Assembly: GCA_963848085.1 (NCBI GenBank)
Contig: CAWKCE010000001.1
Span: forward strand, 122,702 to 186,701
Reading direction: 5' to 3'
DNA: 64,000 nucleotides
From: CAWKCE01 sp032127035
GTDB lineage: Bacteria > Actinomycetota > Actinomycetes > JAHEKZ01
In this document: piece after piece, positions 25,933-36,615 of the stretch
Layout: each line of letters starts with the position of its first letter
Position numbering within the stretch: the first letter of the stretch is position 1
Notes under the pieces: generated by a model
Told to the model about the DNA's origin: nothing
Seen by the model: the letters and a program-made list of their open reading frames with translations, nothing else
Databases searched by the model: none
Program-made: the position numbers and the translations under genes

Positions 25933-27186
25933 CTAGGCAGTCCGGCGCGGACGAGCGCGCCGAGTGCGCCGGGAGGGCACCCCAGCCAGCCCGGCCGCGA
26001 GCTCAGCCAGTGCCAGCCGAGCCGGCGACGAGGGCGCTTGCTCGGCCAAGGTGGTTCCCGCCCAGGCCGCCGCGTCCACGGCGGCTCGGTCGTCGGGCAC
26101 CAGCACCGCGTCCGCCAGCCCGGCACGGTCTGCCAGCAGCCGTCGCGCGGCATCCCCGTCATCGCGGTGACGGCGCCCTCGGGGCGAGGTGACCACCACG
26201 GGCACCAGCCGAGCGGTCGGTGCGACCGACCGGACGTCCGGCAGCGACCGCAGCAGCCTCACCATGCCGGCCGGGTCGGACCGCCCCACGCACACCACGG
26301 TGTCCGCAGCGGCCAACGTGCTGCGCGCCGCGCCGTCGCGGACCGGGACCGTCGGGTCGAAGTCCGCCTCCGGGTCGTGCTCGACGCCGAATCCGATGTC
26401 GACGACGGTCAGGGCGGCGGCTGACCGGGACACTGACCAAACGTCGTCGAGGGCTGCCGGTCGAAGCTCCGACCATCGGTCGACTCGCGGTAGTCCGGTG
26501 AGCACGCGCAGGCCGGTCGGGAGCTGTTGGGCCGCCCTGGCGAGCGTGGACTCGTCCAGCCGGCCCGAGGCTGCTGCTCGGCAGGCGGCGGCCAGGCCGG
26601 ACAGGTCGTCCAGCAGGCCCAGCCGAAGCGCGACGGTGGCGCCGTAGGTGTCGGCGTCGGCCAGCAGCGTTCCGACGCCGAGTCGGGCGGCTTCGTCGGC
26701 CAGGGTCAGCGCCACAGTGGTCCGGCCGGGCGACCCGATCGGGCCCCACACCGCCACCAGATCACCGGGTCGCGTCTGCGATGCCGCCGTCGCTGGATCG
26801 GTGGTGCCGTGCGTGTCGGGCGCTACGGTCGGAAGGGGGGCGCGCAGAGCGGCAAGCAGCTCGTCGGGGTCGCTGCCGACGACGGCGTCGGCGCCCAGCC
26901 ACCGCGCACGAGGTCCAGTTCCGGCGACATCGCCATCGGCCCCGGCCCCGGCGAACACGACGACCCGCAGCCCGTGCCGATGCAGCGTGCGGACGGCGTC
27001 GCGGTCCAGGTGGCGCACCGCATCGGACACCACCACGGCATCGGCACCTCGGCCCCCGGCCGCTGCCAGCAGGTCGGGCAGGTCCAGGCAGCGACGCACG
27101 ACGGTGGTGCCGGCGTCGGCGCGGCCGAGTCGCCGCAGGAGAGCGGCCTCGACGATGGGGTCGGGCACCGCGAGCAGGATGCGCAT
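25933..27186 (-). CDS. CpaE/TadZ-like pilus localisation ATPase
   Basis: This 417-residue protein has a receiver-like N-terminal domain (about 1-120) and a ParA/MinD-like domain. The deviant Walker A reads GSPGRTT (151-157), with Arg where Lys is normal. TLLADADTYGATVALRLGLLD and LTVVDIGFGVEHD supply the switch regions. CpaE/TadZ proteins place the Tad pilus machine in the cell. It follows the CpaB-like gene by a single base. A C-terminal Arg-rich tail (RRTRRARPRR) may contact membrane or DNA. The start ATG at 27184-27186 is clear; upstream frame to 27579 overlaps the neighbour. Confidence 0.8.
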   Translation of the reverse strand: MRILLAVPDPIVEAALLRRLGRADAGTTVVRRCLDLPDLLAAAGGRGADAVVVSDAVRHLDRDAVRTLHRHGLRVVVFAGAGADGDVAGTGPRARWLGADAVVGSDPDELLAALRAPLPTVAPDTHGTTDPATAASQTRPGDLVAVWGPIGSPGRTTVALTLADEAARLGVGTLLADADTYGATVALRLGLLDDLSGLAAACRAAASGRLDESTLARAAQQLPTGLRVLTGLPRVDRWSELRPAALDDVWSVSRSAAALTVVDIGFGVEHDPEADFDPTVPVRDGAARSTLAAADTVVCVGRSDPAGMVRLLRSLPDVRSVAPTARLVPVVVTSPRGRRHRDDGDAARRLLADRAGLADAVLVPDDRAAVDAAAWAGTTLAEQAPSSPARLALAELAAGLAGVPSRRTRRARPRRTA

Positions 27187-27187
27187 G

Positions 27188-27865
27188 TCAGTCGCCGGGA
27201 ACTCGCACCAGCACGAGCGTCCCTCGGCTGCCCGCACCCAGCAGGGTTGCGACGTCGCCCGGCTCGACCGCCAGCACGACACCGGTCTCCAGGCTGCTGC
27301 CAGCAAACCGGGAGCTCCCGTCGTCGACGCCGTCCACGGTGACGCCGGCGAGGACGAGGGAGGGGTCACCCACGGCCGTCCCGGTGGCATCACGTTCCAC
27401 CAGGTAGACGTCGACCGCCTCGCCACGGCCGAGCTCGACCGGTTGGTTGTGCCGCTCGACAGGAACGGTGACCAAGCGGCGGGCAGGCGCGTCGGCAGGA
27501 TCGGAAACCGAGGCTGCGGGCACCAGTTCACCGGCACCCACCGAGCGCAGCACCACCGCCCCGACCGGGTTCGCGGCACTGCCGAGGTAGCGGTCGGATG
27601 AGGGCAGCGAGACCGACTGCAGCTCGACGTCGGACGACCCGACGGACATCCCCGGCGCCAGTGGCGTTCGCGCCACCCAGACCGGCTCGGTGTCGTCGGC
27701 GGCGGCGACCACCGCGGCCACCCCCGTCACCGAACACAGCACCAGTGCCACGCCGATGAGGAGCCGGGGCTCGGTCCAGCGCGCTGGGCGGAGGCGCCTC
27801 GCCGTCGGCGTCGGCCCCGGCAGGGGGGTGCCGTCGACGGCTACCGCGTCGGCCGTCCGGGCCAT
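27188..27865 (-). CDS. CpaB/RcpC-like SAF-domain protein
   Basis: This 225-residue protein has an N-terminal cytoplasmic Pro/Arg-rich tail and one membrane helix (about residues 34-55, LLIGVALVLCSVTGVAAVVA). A SAF domain follows, with VARTPLAPGMSVGSSDVEL, VGAVVLRSVGAGELVPAASV and VTVPVERHNQPVELGRGEAVDV. In Tad systems CpaB/RcpC lies on the outer side of the membrane and helps pilus assembly. ATG 27863-27865 has a GGGGAGG site. It starts a two-gene operon with cpaE, apart from the main tad operon. Confidence 0.82.
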   Translation of the reverse strand: MARTADAVAVDGTPLPGPTPTARRLRPARWTEPRLLIGVALVLCSVTGVAAVVAAADDTEPVWVARTPLAPGMSVGSSDVELQSVSLPSSDRYLGSAANPVGAVVLRSVGAGELVPAASVSDPADAPARRLVTVPVERHNQPVELGRGEAVDVYLVERDATGTAVGDPSLVLAGVTVDGVDDGSSRFAGSSLETGVVLAVEPGDVATLLGAGSRGTLVLVRVPGD

Positions 27866-27928
27866 CGGGACCTCCCCTCGCTGCGTCGGGGCATGGTGCC
27901 TCAGGCGCCGCGGCCCGCGCCGGCGTTC

Positions 27929-27963
27929 GTCCACAGGTCCGTCCGGTCGGCCGACCTGTGGAC
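27929..27963. promoter_or_regulatory. Perfect 11-bp inverted repeat in divergent promoter region
   Basis: GTCCACAGGTC (27929-27939) and GACCTGTGGAC (27953-27963) are exact reverse complements with 13 bases between. The repeat lies midway between the divergent CpaB-like gene (start 27865) and the HTH gene (start 28015), 64 and 52 bases away. It is a strong candidate operator, perhaps for the HTH protein itself. Confidence 0.5.
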
Positions 27964-28014
27964 ACTCCACGGCATCGGCCGGTTACCCAGGGCAAGAAGT
28001 GCCACACTGCCCGC

Positions 28015-28260
28015 GTGCCCCGCCGCTTCCTGACTCTCGCCGACGTCGCGGAGACACTGAACGTCTCCTCGTCACAGGTCTACGCGCTCGTCCGCAACGG
28101 CGAGCTCCCGGCGATCAAGCTCGGCGGTCGCGGTCAGTGGCGCGTCGAGGAGGCGGCACTCGACTCCTTCATCGCCGAGCGCTACCAGGCCACCCAGGAG
28201 TTCATCGCCGAACACCCGTTCGGCCGCGATCCGTCGGCCCCGGACGCCGCCGACAGCTGA
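28015..28260 (+). CDS. Small excisionase/MerR-type helix-turn-helix DNA-binding protein
   Basis: This 81-residue protein is nearly all winged HTH: FLTLADVAETLNVSSSQVYALVRNGELPAIK then the wing LGGRGQWRVEEAALDSFI. It resembles BldC- and excisionase-like regulators. GTG 28015 is chosen because the homologous part starts at once; the 57 bases upstream in frame lie in the divergent regulatory region. It is divergent from the CpaB/CpaE-like operon, so it may regulate pilus genes. A 10-base direct repeat GTTACCCAGG flanks it (27982 and 28313). Confidence 0.85.
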   Translation: MPRRFLTLADVAETLNVSSSQVYALVRNGELPAIKLGGRGQWRVEEAALDSFIAERYQATQEFIAEHPFGRDPSAPDAADS

Positions 28261-28322
28261 CCACCCACGGTCGACCCGGTCACTGTCGACGGCCCCGTCC
28301 GCTGCGTGACCCGTTACCCAGG

Positions 28323-28904
28323 TCAGGGTGCGCCCACCGCCGACACCCCGGACCAGGCCACCGTGGCCACCGGGTCGGTCGGTCGGGGCAGCCGGTCGAC
28401 AGGGTGGGCAACCAGGTCTACGGCGTCGACGCCCACCTGCACCAACGTCCCAGTGAGCCGACTCCCGTCCACGAGGAGGACCGCCACCGGCTGGCGCGCG
28501 CGCATCAGCGCTCGCAGCGGATGGCCCGCGCTGGTTCGTGACCTTCCCGAATCTGTCGCCACTCCGGAGGTCCCCCACGCGGCGAGACCGTCGACCGTCA
28601 GACACGCTTGGGTGCGCACCACGAGGTCTCGCGCTCCGTTGGCCAGCCGCAGCCAGCCGTCGCCGGTGTCCTCGAGCTGTCCCGATGCCCGGTGCCCTCC
28701 GAGCACGGTGAGAGTGAGCGACTGCCCGATCGCCGCCGCCAGTCGGTCGCTGATCGTCAGCCGAGCAGCGTCGGCCCGACGCCGCTCGCCAGCCTCGGCG
28801 TCGACGTCGTCGCGCTCGGCGGCGAGCGCCCGGCTGGCGGACTCACCGTTCAGCCACTCCGGCTGCGCGCCTGTCTCCGTCACGACCCGGGACGGTAGCC
28901 GCAC
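28323..28904 (-). CDS. Conserved actinobacterial protein with two Sm-like segments, function unknown
   Basis: This 193-residue soluble protein has two similar beta-rich segments: GQSLTLTVLGGHRASGQL followed by GDGWLRL, and RQPVAVLLVDGSRLTGTL followed by VDAVDLV. Each fits the strand-turn-strand pattern of an Sm/LSM fold (hydrophobic-x-x-G...G-x-L). An acidic/basic helical region (EWLNGESASRALAAERDD) precedes them. I do not recognise a named family. It is convergent with the HTH gene. Start could be GTG 28904 or GTG 28886. Confidence 0.65.
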   Translation of the reverse strand: MRLPSRVVTETGAQPEWLNGESASRALAAERDDVDAEAGERRRADAARLTISDRLAAAIGQSLTLTVLGGHRASGQLEDTGDGWLRLANGARDLVVRTQACLTVDGLAAWGTSGVATDSGRSRTSAGHPLRALMRARQPVAVLLVDGSRLTGTLVQVGVDAVDLVAHPVDRLPRPTDPVATVAWSGVSAVGAP

Positions 28905-28951
28905 CGGCGCCGCCTGTCCGGTTCCGGCACCCCGAGCCTGTGCACAAGCGC

Positions 28952-28979
28952 TTGACGTTTCTCGGCCGGGAGGTTAGAC
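28952..28979 (+). promoter_or_regulatory. Possible promoter of the Rv3235-like gene
   Basis: TTGACG at 28952-28957 is followed after 16 bases by TTAGAC (28974-28979), about 135 bases upstream of the start at 29115. The -35 matches the vegetative consensus well and the -10 poorly. The rest of the gap (28905-29114) holds a relatively AT-rich stretch with the small palindrome CGTTC-GAAT-GAACG at 29028-29041. Confidence 0.3.
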
Positions 28980-29114
28980 CTGCCCCGTCAGCCCACGCTA
29001 ACGCACGCAAACACATCTGAATGAATACGTTCGAATGAACGCTGTCGACTGATTGCCCTCTGCCTCCGGCGGGCCCGGGGATCGCCGGTACGGCCTCACC
29101 GCGAGGAGACCGTC

Positions 29115-29804
29115 ATGCCTGTGCTCACCACCCCCCGTGCCGGCCCCAGCCCGACACCGCCGTCCCAGCCAGCCGAGACCGCGCCGGTCGACGCCGACTC
29201 CGCCCGCGCAACGCCGCGGCGGCACCTGGTTCTGCTGCCCGCACCCCAGTCGCAGCCACCCGAGACCTCGTTCCCGTCGGCCTTCCCGGCCCCTTCGACA
29301 GACTGCTTCGTCCAGGGCACGCTGGCGCTGCGGTTCGTGCTCCCCGGGGGACTGCCGGCTGAGCCCGAGGCCGCCCCCGACCTGCGCCTGCTGCCGCCTC
29401 GGCGACTTCACGGCCGACCAGACCTCGACGACGAAGCCGACCTGCCAGCAGCCACCCCGCGGGATGCGCTTCCGGACCCTCGCGCATGGGCGGCCCGCCT
29501 CGGGCAGGCACTGGTGGAGACCTGCACGGCAGGTCGTCCCGTCACTCAGCTGGCGCGGTGGACCAACGAGTCGGTCTACGCCGAGCTGATGGACCGCTAT
29601 GCGCCCTGGGCACGCCAGGGGGTCACGCAACGACGAGTGGTCGTCAGGGAGCGCGTCCGCTCGGTCCACGTCAGCGAACCAGCGGACGGGGTGGCCGAGG
29701 CTGCGCTCGTTGTCGCTGGCGGCGACCGACCGCGCGCGGTCGCCCTCCGGCTCGAGGGGTGGAGCGGCCGCTGGCTGTGCACCGCAGTGGAGTGGGGCGA
29801 CTGA
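29115..29804 (+). CDS. Rv3235-family protein
   Basis: This 229-residue protein has a Pro-rich disordered first third and a C-terminal domain of about 110 residues typical of the Rv3235 family: RAWAARLGQALVETCTAGRPV, QLARWTNESVYAEL and the ending GRWLCTAVEWG. The family is actinobacterial and uncharacterised; it is usually encoded beside secA, as here (convergent, 74 bp apart). The domain pattern suggests a small alpha+beta fold resembling SRPBCC/NTF2-like modules, but that is inference. ATG 29115 has a GAGGAGAC site upstream. Confidence 0.8.
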   Translation: MPVLTTPRAGPSPTPPSQPAETAPVDADSARATPRRHLVLLPAPQSQPPETSFPSAFPAPSTDCFVQGTLALRFVLPGGLPAEPEAAPDLRLLPPRRLHGRPDLDDEADLPAATPRDALPDPRAWAARLGQALVETCTAGRPVTQLARWTNESVYAELMDRYAPWARQGVTQRRVVVRERVRSVHVSEPADGVAEAALVVAGGDRPRAVALRLEGWSGRWLCTAVEWGD

Positions 29805-29878
29805 CCACCCAACCCCGCGTCACCCACACAGAGATGACGGCGGACCGGTCGGGACCGGCTCCACGCGCGTAACGGCGG

Positions 29879-32662
<2,784 letters not shown>

Positions 32663-32773
32663 GCTGGGTCTCCGGTTGCGGAAAGGGACGGCCAGGAAGC
32701 CGCGCCGGCGGGCGCCGGCCGCCCCATCGTAATCAGTTGGTGACCTGTCGCCCGTCAACGGCAGGATGGGCCG

Positions 32774-33895
32774 ATGGATCCGGTCATGCTGCGCGACGAC
32801 GACCTTCTGCTCCGGCCGTGGCAGCCGGACGACGTCCCGGCCGTTCACGCCGCCTGCCAGGACCCGCAGATCCAGCGTTGGACGCTGGTGCCGTCGCCCT
32901 ACACCGAGGACGACGCCCGGGAGTTCGTGGGTGGAAGCGATGAGCGGTGGGCGGCTGGGACGCCCTCTTTCGCCGCCGTCGACGCTGCGACCGGCGCGTT
33001 GCTCGGCTCCTTTGGGGTGGTGTCTCAGCCCGAGGGCGGCGACCCCGAGATCGGCTACTGGGTGGCCGCGACGGCGCGTGGGCGCGGCGTGGCCACCCGC
33101 GCCACCATCCTGCTGTGCCGCTGGTTGTTCGAGGAGATGAAGGCCGTTCGCATCGGGTGGCACGCCGTGGTCGGGAACACCGCCAGCCGGCGCGCCGCCG
33201 AAGCTGCGGGCTTCCACATGGAGGGGACCGCGCGACAAGGGATGGTCCACCGAGACACGCGCGTGGATGCCTGGGTCGCGTCGATGCTGCCGACCGACCT
33301 GGCCCGCGTCCTCGCCGGGGCACCGCGACCCCGAACCGTGGTCGCGGGCTGGCCCGATGCGCCGGTCCCGATCCGCACGGTGAGGCTGCTGCTGCGGCCC
33401 TACCGGGGCTCCGACGCGCCGGGTCTCCTGGAGTACGCGCACGATCCCGAGGTGCTCGCCTGGGACCCCGAGGGACTGGCCGACCTCGCCGACGCCGAGG
33501 GACGCGTGCAGCGATGGGCCGACTGGTCGAGCGGCCGGGGAGCGGCCTGGGCGATCGCCGACCCGCAGGACGAGAACCTGCTCGGCGGGGTCTTTCTGCA
33601 CTCGGTCGATCCCGACGACGCAGCGGCGGCGCTCGGCTACGGGCTGCTTCCCGCCGCCCGGGGCCAGGGCCTGGCGTCCGAGGCGGTCGACGCCGTGGCG
33701 AGCTGGGTCTTCGACTCCCTGGCGATCATCCGGCTGGAGGCCCGGCACGCCGTGGCCAACCCAGCCTCCTGCGGGGTGGCTCGCCGGGCCGGGTTCCGCC
33801 TCGAGGGGGAGCTGCGGCAGGCCCACCGGTACGGAGACGGTCAGCTGCACGACGACCATCTGCACGCCCGGCTGGCGTCCGACCCCCGGCCCTAG
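32774..33895 (+). CDS. Tandem GNAT-family N-acetyltransferase
   Basis: This 373-residue protein contains two RimJ-like GNAT domains. Domain one (about 5-180) has EIGYWVAATARGRGVATRA and VVGNTASRRAAEAAGF. Domain two (about 200-370) has GYGLLPAARGQGLASEAV and VANPASCGVARRAGFR. Both acetyl-CoA loops (R/Q-G-x-G/A) look intact, so both halves may bind CoA. Likely acetylates amino groups of proteins or small molecules; target unknown. Convergent with the YcaQ-like gene (15 bp gap). Confidence 0.88.
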   Translation: MDPVMLRDDDLLLRPWQPDDVPAVHAACQDPQIQRWTLVPSPYTEDDAREFVGGSDERWAAGTPSFAAVDAATGALLGSFGVVSQPEGGDPEIGYWVAATARGRGVATRATILLCRWLFEEMKAVRIGWHAVVGNTASRRAAEAAGFHMEGTARQGMVHRDTRVDAWVASMLPTDLARVLAGAPRPRTVVAGWPDAPVPIRTVRLLLRPYRGSDAPGLLEYAHDPEVLAWDPEGLADLADAEGRVQRWADWSSGRGAAWAIADPQDENLLGGVFLHSVDPDDAAAALGYGLLPAARGQGLASEAVDAVASWVFDSLAIIRLEARHAVANPASCGVARRAGFRLEGELRQAHRYGDGQLHDDHLHARLASDPRP

Positions 33896-33910
33896 CGGGT
33901 GGGCAGCACG

Positions 33911-35122
33911 TCAGCGAAGGCAGGAGCTCAGCGGACCGGTGAGGTCCCCGCGGCGGCCGACGACCACCTCCTCGAGCCCCAACCAGCCGGCCATGGAGCG
34001 CAGCTCGGCTGCCAGTCGTTCGACGGTGTCCTCAGGTGCGTCCGGCTCGGTGAAGGCGCCCTGCACGCGGAGCACGCCGGCCTGCCGGTCGGACTTCAGG
34101 TCCACCCGCGCCACCAGTCGGTCGCCCAGCAGGAAGGGCAGGACGTAGTACCCGAACACCCGCTGGGGGGCCGGCACGTAGATCTCGATGCGGTAGCGGA
34201 AGCCGAACAGCCGTTCGGTGCGGTCGCGCTCCCACACCACCGGGTCGAACGGTGCGAGCAGCGCCTGGGCCACGATCCGGCGGGGGATCCGAGCCGCCGG
34301 GTCCAGGTAGCCCACCGTCCGCCACCCCTCGACCTTCACCGGGAGCACCTCGCCGGAGTAGACCAGGTCGGCCAGCCCCTGTTTGGCCGCTGCTGCGGGC
34401 AGCCGGTAGTAGTCGCGCACGTCCCGCGCCGCTGCCACACCCAGGGACCGCACCGACCGTCGGATCAGCTCCCGCTGCGCCTCCTCCCGCGTAGGCGTCG
34501 GAGCCGCGATGACCTCGGGCGGGAGCACCCGCTCGGGCAGGTCGTACACCCGCTCGAACCCCCTGCGGGCTGACGTCGTCACCTGACCGGACCAGAAGAG
34601 GAACTCCAGGGATCGCTTGACGTCCGACCAGTCCCACCACGGCCCGGACCGCTTCGGCCGGTCGTGGTCATGCCGGGCTGCCAGGTCCCCGGCGGTCAGT
34701 GGACCCTCGGTCGTGATGTCGGACAGCAGGGCGTCGAGCAGCTCCGGGCGCTCCTCGGCGACGCGCCGCATCCCGCCCCAGGCGTGGTGCTCCGCGTCAT
34801 CCATCCGCCACCGCAGGAACGGGTGCACCTCGACCGGCAGCAGGCTCGCCTCGTGGCCCCAGTACTCGAACAACGCCCGCGGCGACCGATAGGCCGCACG
34901 CTCCAGGAGCGACACCGGGTAGGGGCCGAGCCGGCTGAACAACGGCAGGAAGTGCGCTCGCGCCAGAACGTTCACCGAGTCGATCTGCAGCAGGCCGGTG
35001 CGACCGATGACCCGCCGGAGCGCGCGCAGGTCCGGCGTCCCGGCGGGACGGCGGTCCGTGAACCCCTGGGCGGCCAGTGCCACCCGTCGCGCCTGGGCAG
35101 CGCTGAGGTGGTCCGGCGGCAC
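33911..35122 (-). CDS. YcaQ/AlkZ-like DNA glycosylase (winged-helix domain)
   Basis: This 403-residue protein has the three-winged-helix fold of the HTH_42 family. The catalytic Q-x-D motif appears in GLLQIDSVNVLARAH near residue 47, matching the YcaQ branch that unhooks DNA interstrand crosslinks. The C-terminal part LLAPFDPVVWERDR, ERLFGFRYRIEIYVP and YYVLPFLLGDRL are strongly conserved in the family. Start is GTG 35120-35122. It follows the response-regulator gene by 14 bp on the same strand. Confidence 0.87.
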   Translation of the reverse strand: MPPDHLSAAQARRVALAAQGFTDRRPAGTPDLRALRRVIGRTGLLQIDSVNVLARAHFLPLFSRLGPYPVSLLERAAYRSPRALFEYWGHEASLLPVEVHPFLRWRMDDAEHHAWGGMRRVAEERPELLDALLSDITTEGPLTAGDLAARHDHDRPKRSGPWWDWSDVKRSLEFLFWSGQVTTSARRGFERVYDLPERVLPPEVIAAPTPTREEAQRELIRRSVRSLGVAAARDVRDYYRLPAAAAKQGLADLVYSGEVLPVKVEGWRTVGYLDPAARIPRRIVAQALLAPFDPVVWERDRTERLFGFRYRIEIYVPAPQRVFGYYVLPFLLGDRLVARVDLKSDRQAGVLRVQGAFTEPDAPEDTVERLAAELRSMAGWLGLEEVVVGRRGDLTGPLSSCLR

Positions 35123-35136
35123 GTTCCGGCGCGCCT

Positions 35137-35835
35137 TCAGGTGATTTCGAGCAGCTTCTCGCGGACGGCGTAGACAACCGCTTCCATCCGGGAGTGAAGC
35201 TGCAGCTTCTCGAGGATGTTGCGGATGTGGTTCTTCACCGTGTTCTCCGAGATGAACAGCTCCTTGGCGATGTCGCGGTTGTTCAGCCCGCGGGCGACGA
35301 GCTTCAGGACCTCCAGCTCACGTTCGGTGAGCCTCGGCGCCGGGACCTGGTTGCGGCGGTCGTCGGTGCTCTTGGCCATGAGGGCGAACTCGTTGAGCAG
35401 TTTGCTCGCCATCGATGGGCTGATCAGTGACTGGCCGTCGTAGACGGCCCGCACTGCGTCGGCCACCTCGTCGATCGAGATCTCCTTCAACAAGTACCCG
35501 GTGGCGCCGGCCTTGATCGCGTCGTAGAGGTCGGCTTCCTCGTCGCTCATCGTCAGCATGATGATCTTCGCGCTCGGCGCGACGTCCTTGATGGCAGCAC
35601 AGGCCTCGATGCCGGTGCCCTTCGGCATCCGCACGTCGAGGAGCACGATGTCGGGAAGCAGCTCGGCAGCGCGGGCGACGCCCTGCTCACCGTCTCCGGC
35701 TTCGCCGATCACCTCGATGTCGGCCTCCTGGGCGAAGACGAACTCCAACCCACGTCGGAACAACGCGTGGTCGTCGACGACCAGCACCCGGATCGGGTCG
35801 GTCCTCGAGACAGGAGGGTCCGGGGCTTCGCTCAT
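35137..35835 (-). CDS. NarL/LuxR-type response regulator
   Basis: This 232-residue protein is a two-component response regulator. Its receiver domain has VVDDHALFRRG, phospho-acceptor D67 in IVLLDVRMPKG, and the conserved LTMSDEE and LLKEIS. The C-terminal LuxR-type HTH has LTERELEVLKLVARGLNNRDIAKELFISENTVKNHI (key residues E, GLNN, TVKNH). No sensor kinase gene is adjacent. Its position near hpf and secA is seen in other actinobacteria. Target genes unknown. Confidence 0.92.
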   Translation of the reverse strand: MSEAPDPPVSRTDPIRVLVVDDHALFRRGLEFVFAQEADIEVIGEAGDGEQGVARAAELLPDIVLLDVRMPKGTGIEACAAIKDVAPSAKIIMLTMSDEEADLYDAIKAGATGYLLKEISIDEVADAVRAVYDGQSLISPSMASKLLNEFALMAKSTDDRRNQVPAPRLTERELEVLKLVARGLNNRDIAKELFISENTVKNHIRNILEKLQLHSRMEAVVYAVREKLLEIT

Positions 35836-35946
35836 GGGGTCATGATGGCATGAGAGGGCCCGATCGAGTCAGACATCGTCCGCGTGGCACCACCCGTTCG
35901 GGCCAGCGATTCGGCACCGGCCGACTAGGCCAGTCGGGTGAACTAC

Positions 35947-36579
35947 TCAGCCGCCGGCGTCGGATGCCGCGTGGTTGAGATCGACCTCCAGGTGGAGAAC
36001 GCCGTAGTCATACCCCCGTCGGCGGTAGACCACGCTCGGCGTCCCGCTGTCCCGGTCCTGGAAGAGGTAGAAGTCGTGCCCCACCAGCTCCATCTCGTAC
36101 AACGCCTGGTCGAGGGTCATCGGAGGTGCCAGGTGTGTCTTCTGCCGGACGATCAGCGGCCCGTCAGCCGACGCGTCGCCGGCCGACTCGGCCGGCGTCG
36201 GCATCTCCGTGACGGTGGCGAGCAGGTCCGGAGCATCGTCGGAGCGCGGTGGCACGGCGCGTGCCCGCCCGCGCTTGTGGTCGTGTCGGCGGTCCGCCGC
36301 GCGTCGCATCCGCTCCTCGAGCTTGGCCGCTGCCAGGTCGAGCGCGGCGTACTTCTCATCGGCCGATGCCTCCGCGCGCACCACGGGACCTCGCCCGTGG
36401 CAGGTGAGCTCCACCTGGACCGCCTGGTCGGCCAGCCGCGGATTGGACTGGCGGGAGACCTCGACGTCGATGCGGTGGCACTTGCTGTCGTACCTCTCCA
36501 GCTTGGTCAGCTTGCCTGCTGCCAGCTCCCGGAAGCGGTCGGACAGCTCGATCTGGCGGGCTCGTACGACGATGTCCAC
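35947..36579 (-). CDS. hpf: Long-form ribosome hibernation promoting factor
   Basis: This 210-residue protein has the N-terminal HPF/YfiA domain (MDIVVRARQIELSDRFRE, then a basic patch KLTKLERYDSKCHRIDVEVS). A charged linker follows, and then the C-terminal dimerisation domain (about 150-205, with QKTHLAPPMTLDQALYEMELVGHDFYLF, key residues MTLDQA and HDFYLF). Long HPF pairs ribosomes into inactive 100S dimers in stationary phase. It lies next to comF and secA as in many actinobacteria. Confidence 0.93.
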   Translation of the reverse strand: MDIVVRARQIELSDRFRELAAGKLTKLERYDSKCHRIDVEVSRQSNPRLADQAVQVELTCHGRGPVVRAEASADEKYAALDLAAAKLEERMRRAADRRHDHKRGRARAVPPRSDDAPDLLATVTEMPTPAESAGDASADGPLIVRQKTHLAPPMTLDQALYEMELVGHDFYLFQDRDSGTPSVVYRRRGYDYGVLHLEVDLNHAASDAGG

Positions 36580-36615
36580 ATCCAGTCCTCTCGTGCGCCG
36601 ATCTCGATCAGTTCC

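Noticed and set aside
29028..29041. LexA/SOS box in the Rv3235 upstream region
   Set aside because: The palindrome is GTTC-N4-GAAC, the reverse of the actinobacterial GAAC-N4-GTTC consensus.
32663..33865. N-terminal extension of SecA by 400 residues
   Set aside because: The extension is the complement of the GNAT gene; the conserved start is at 32662.
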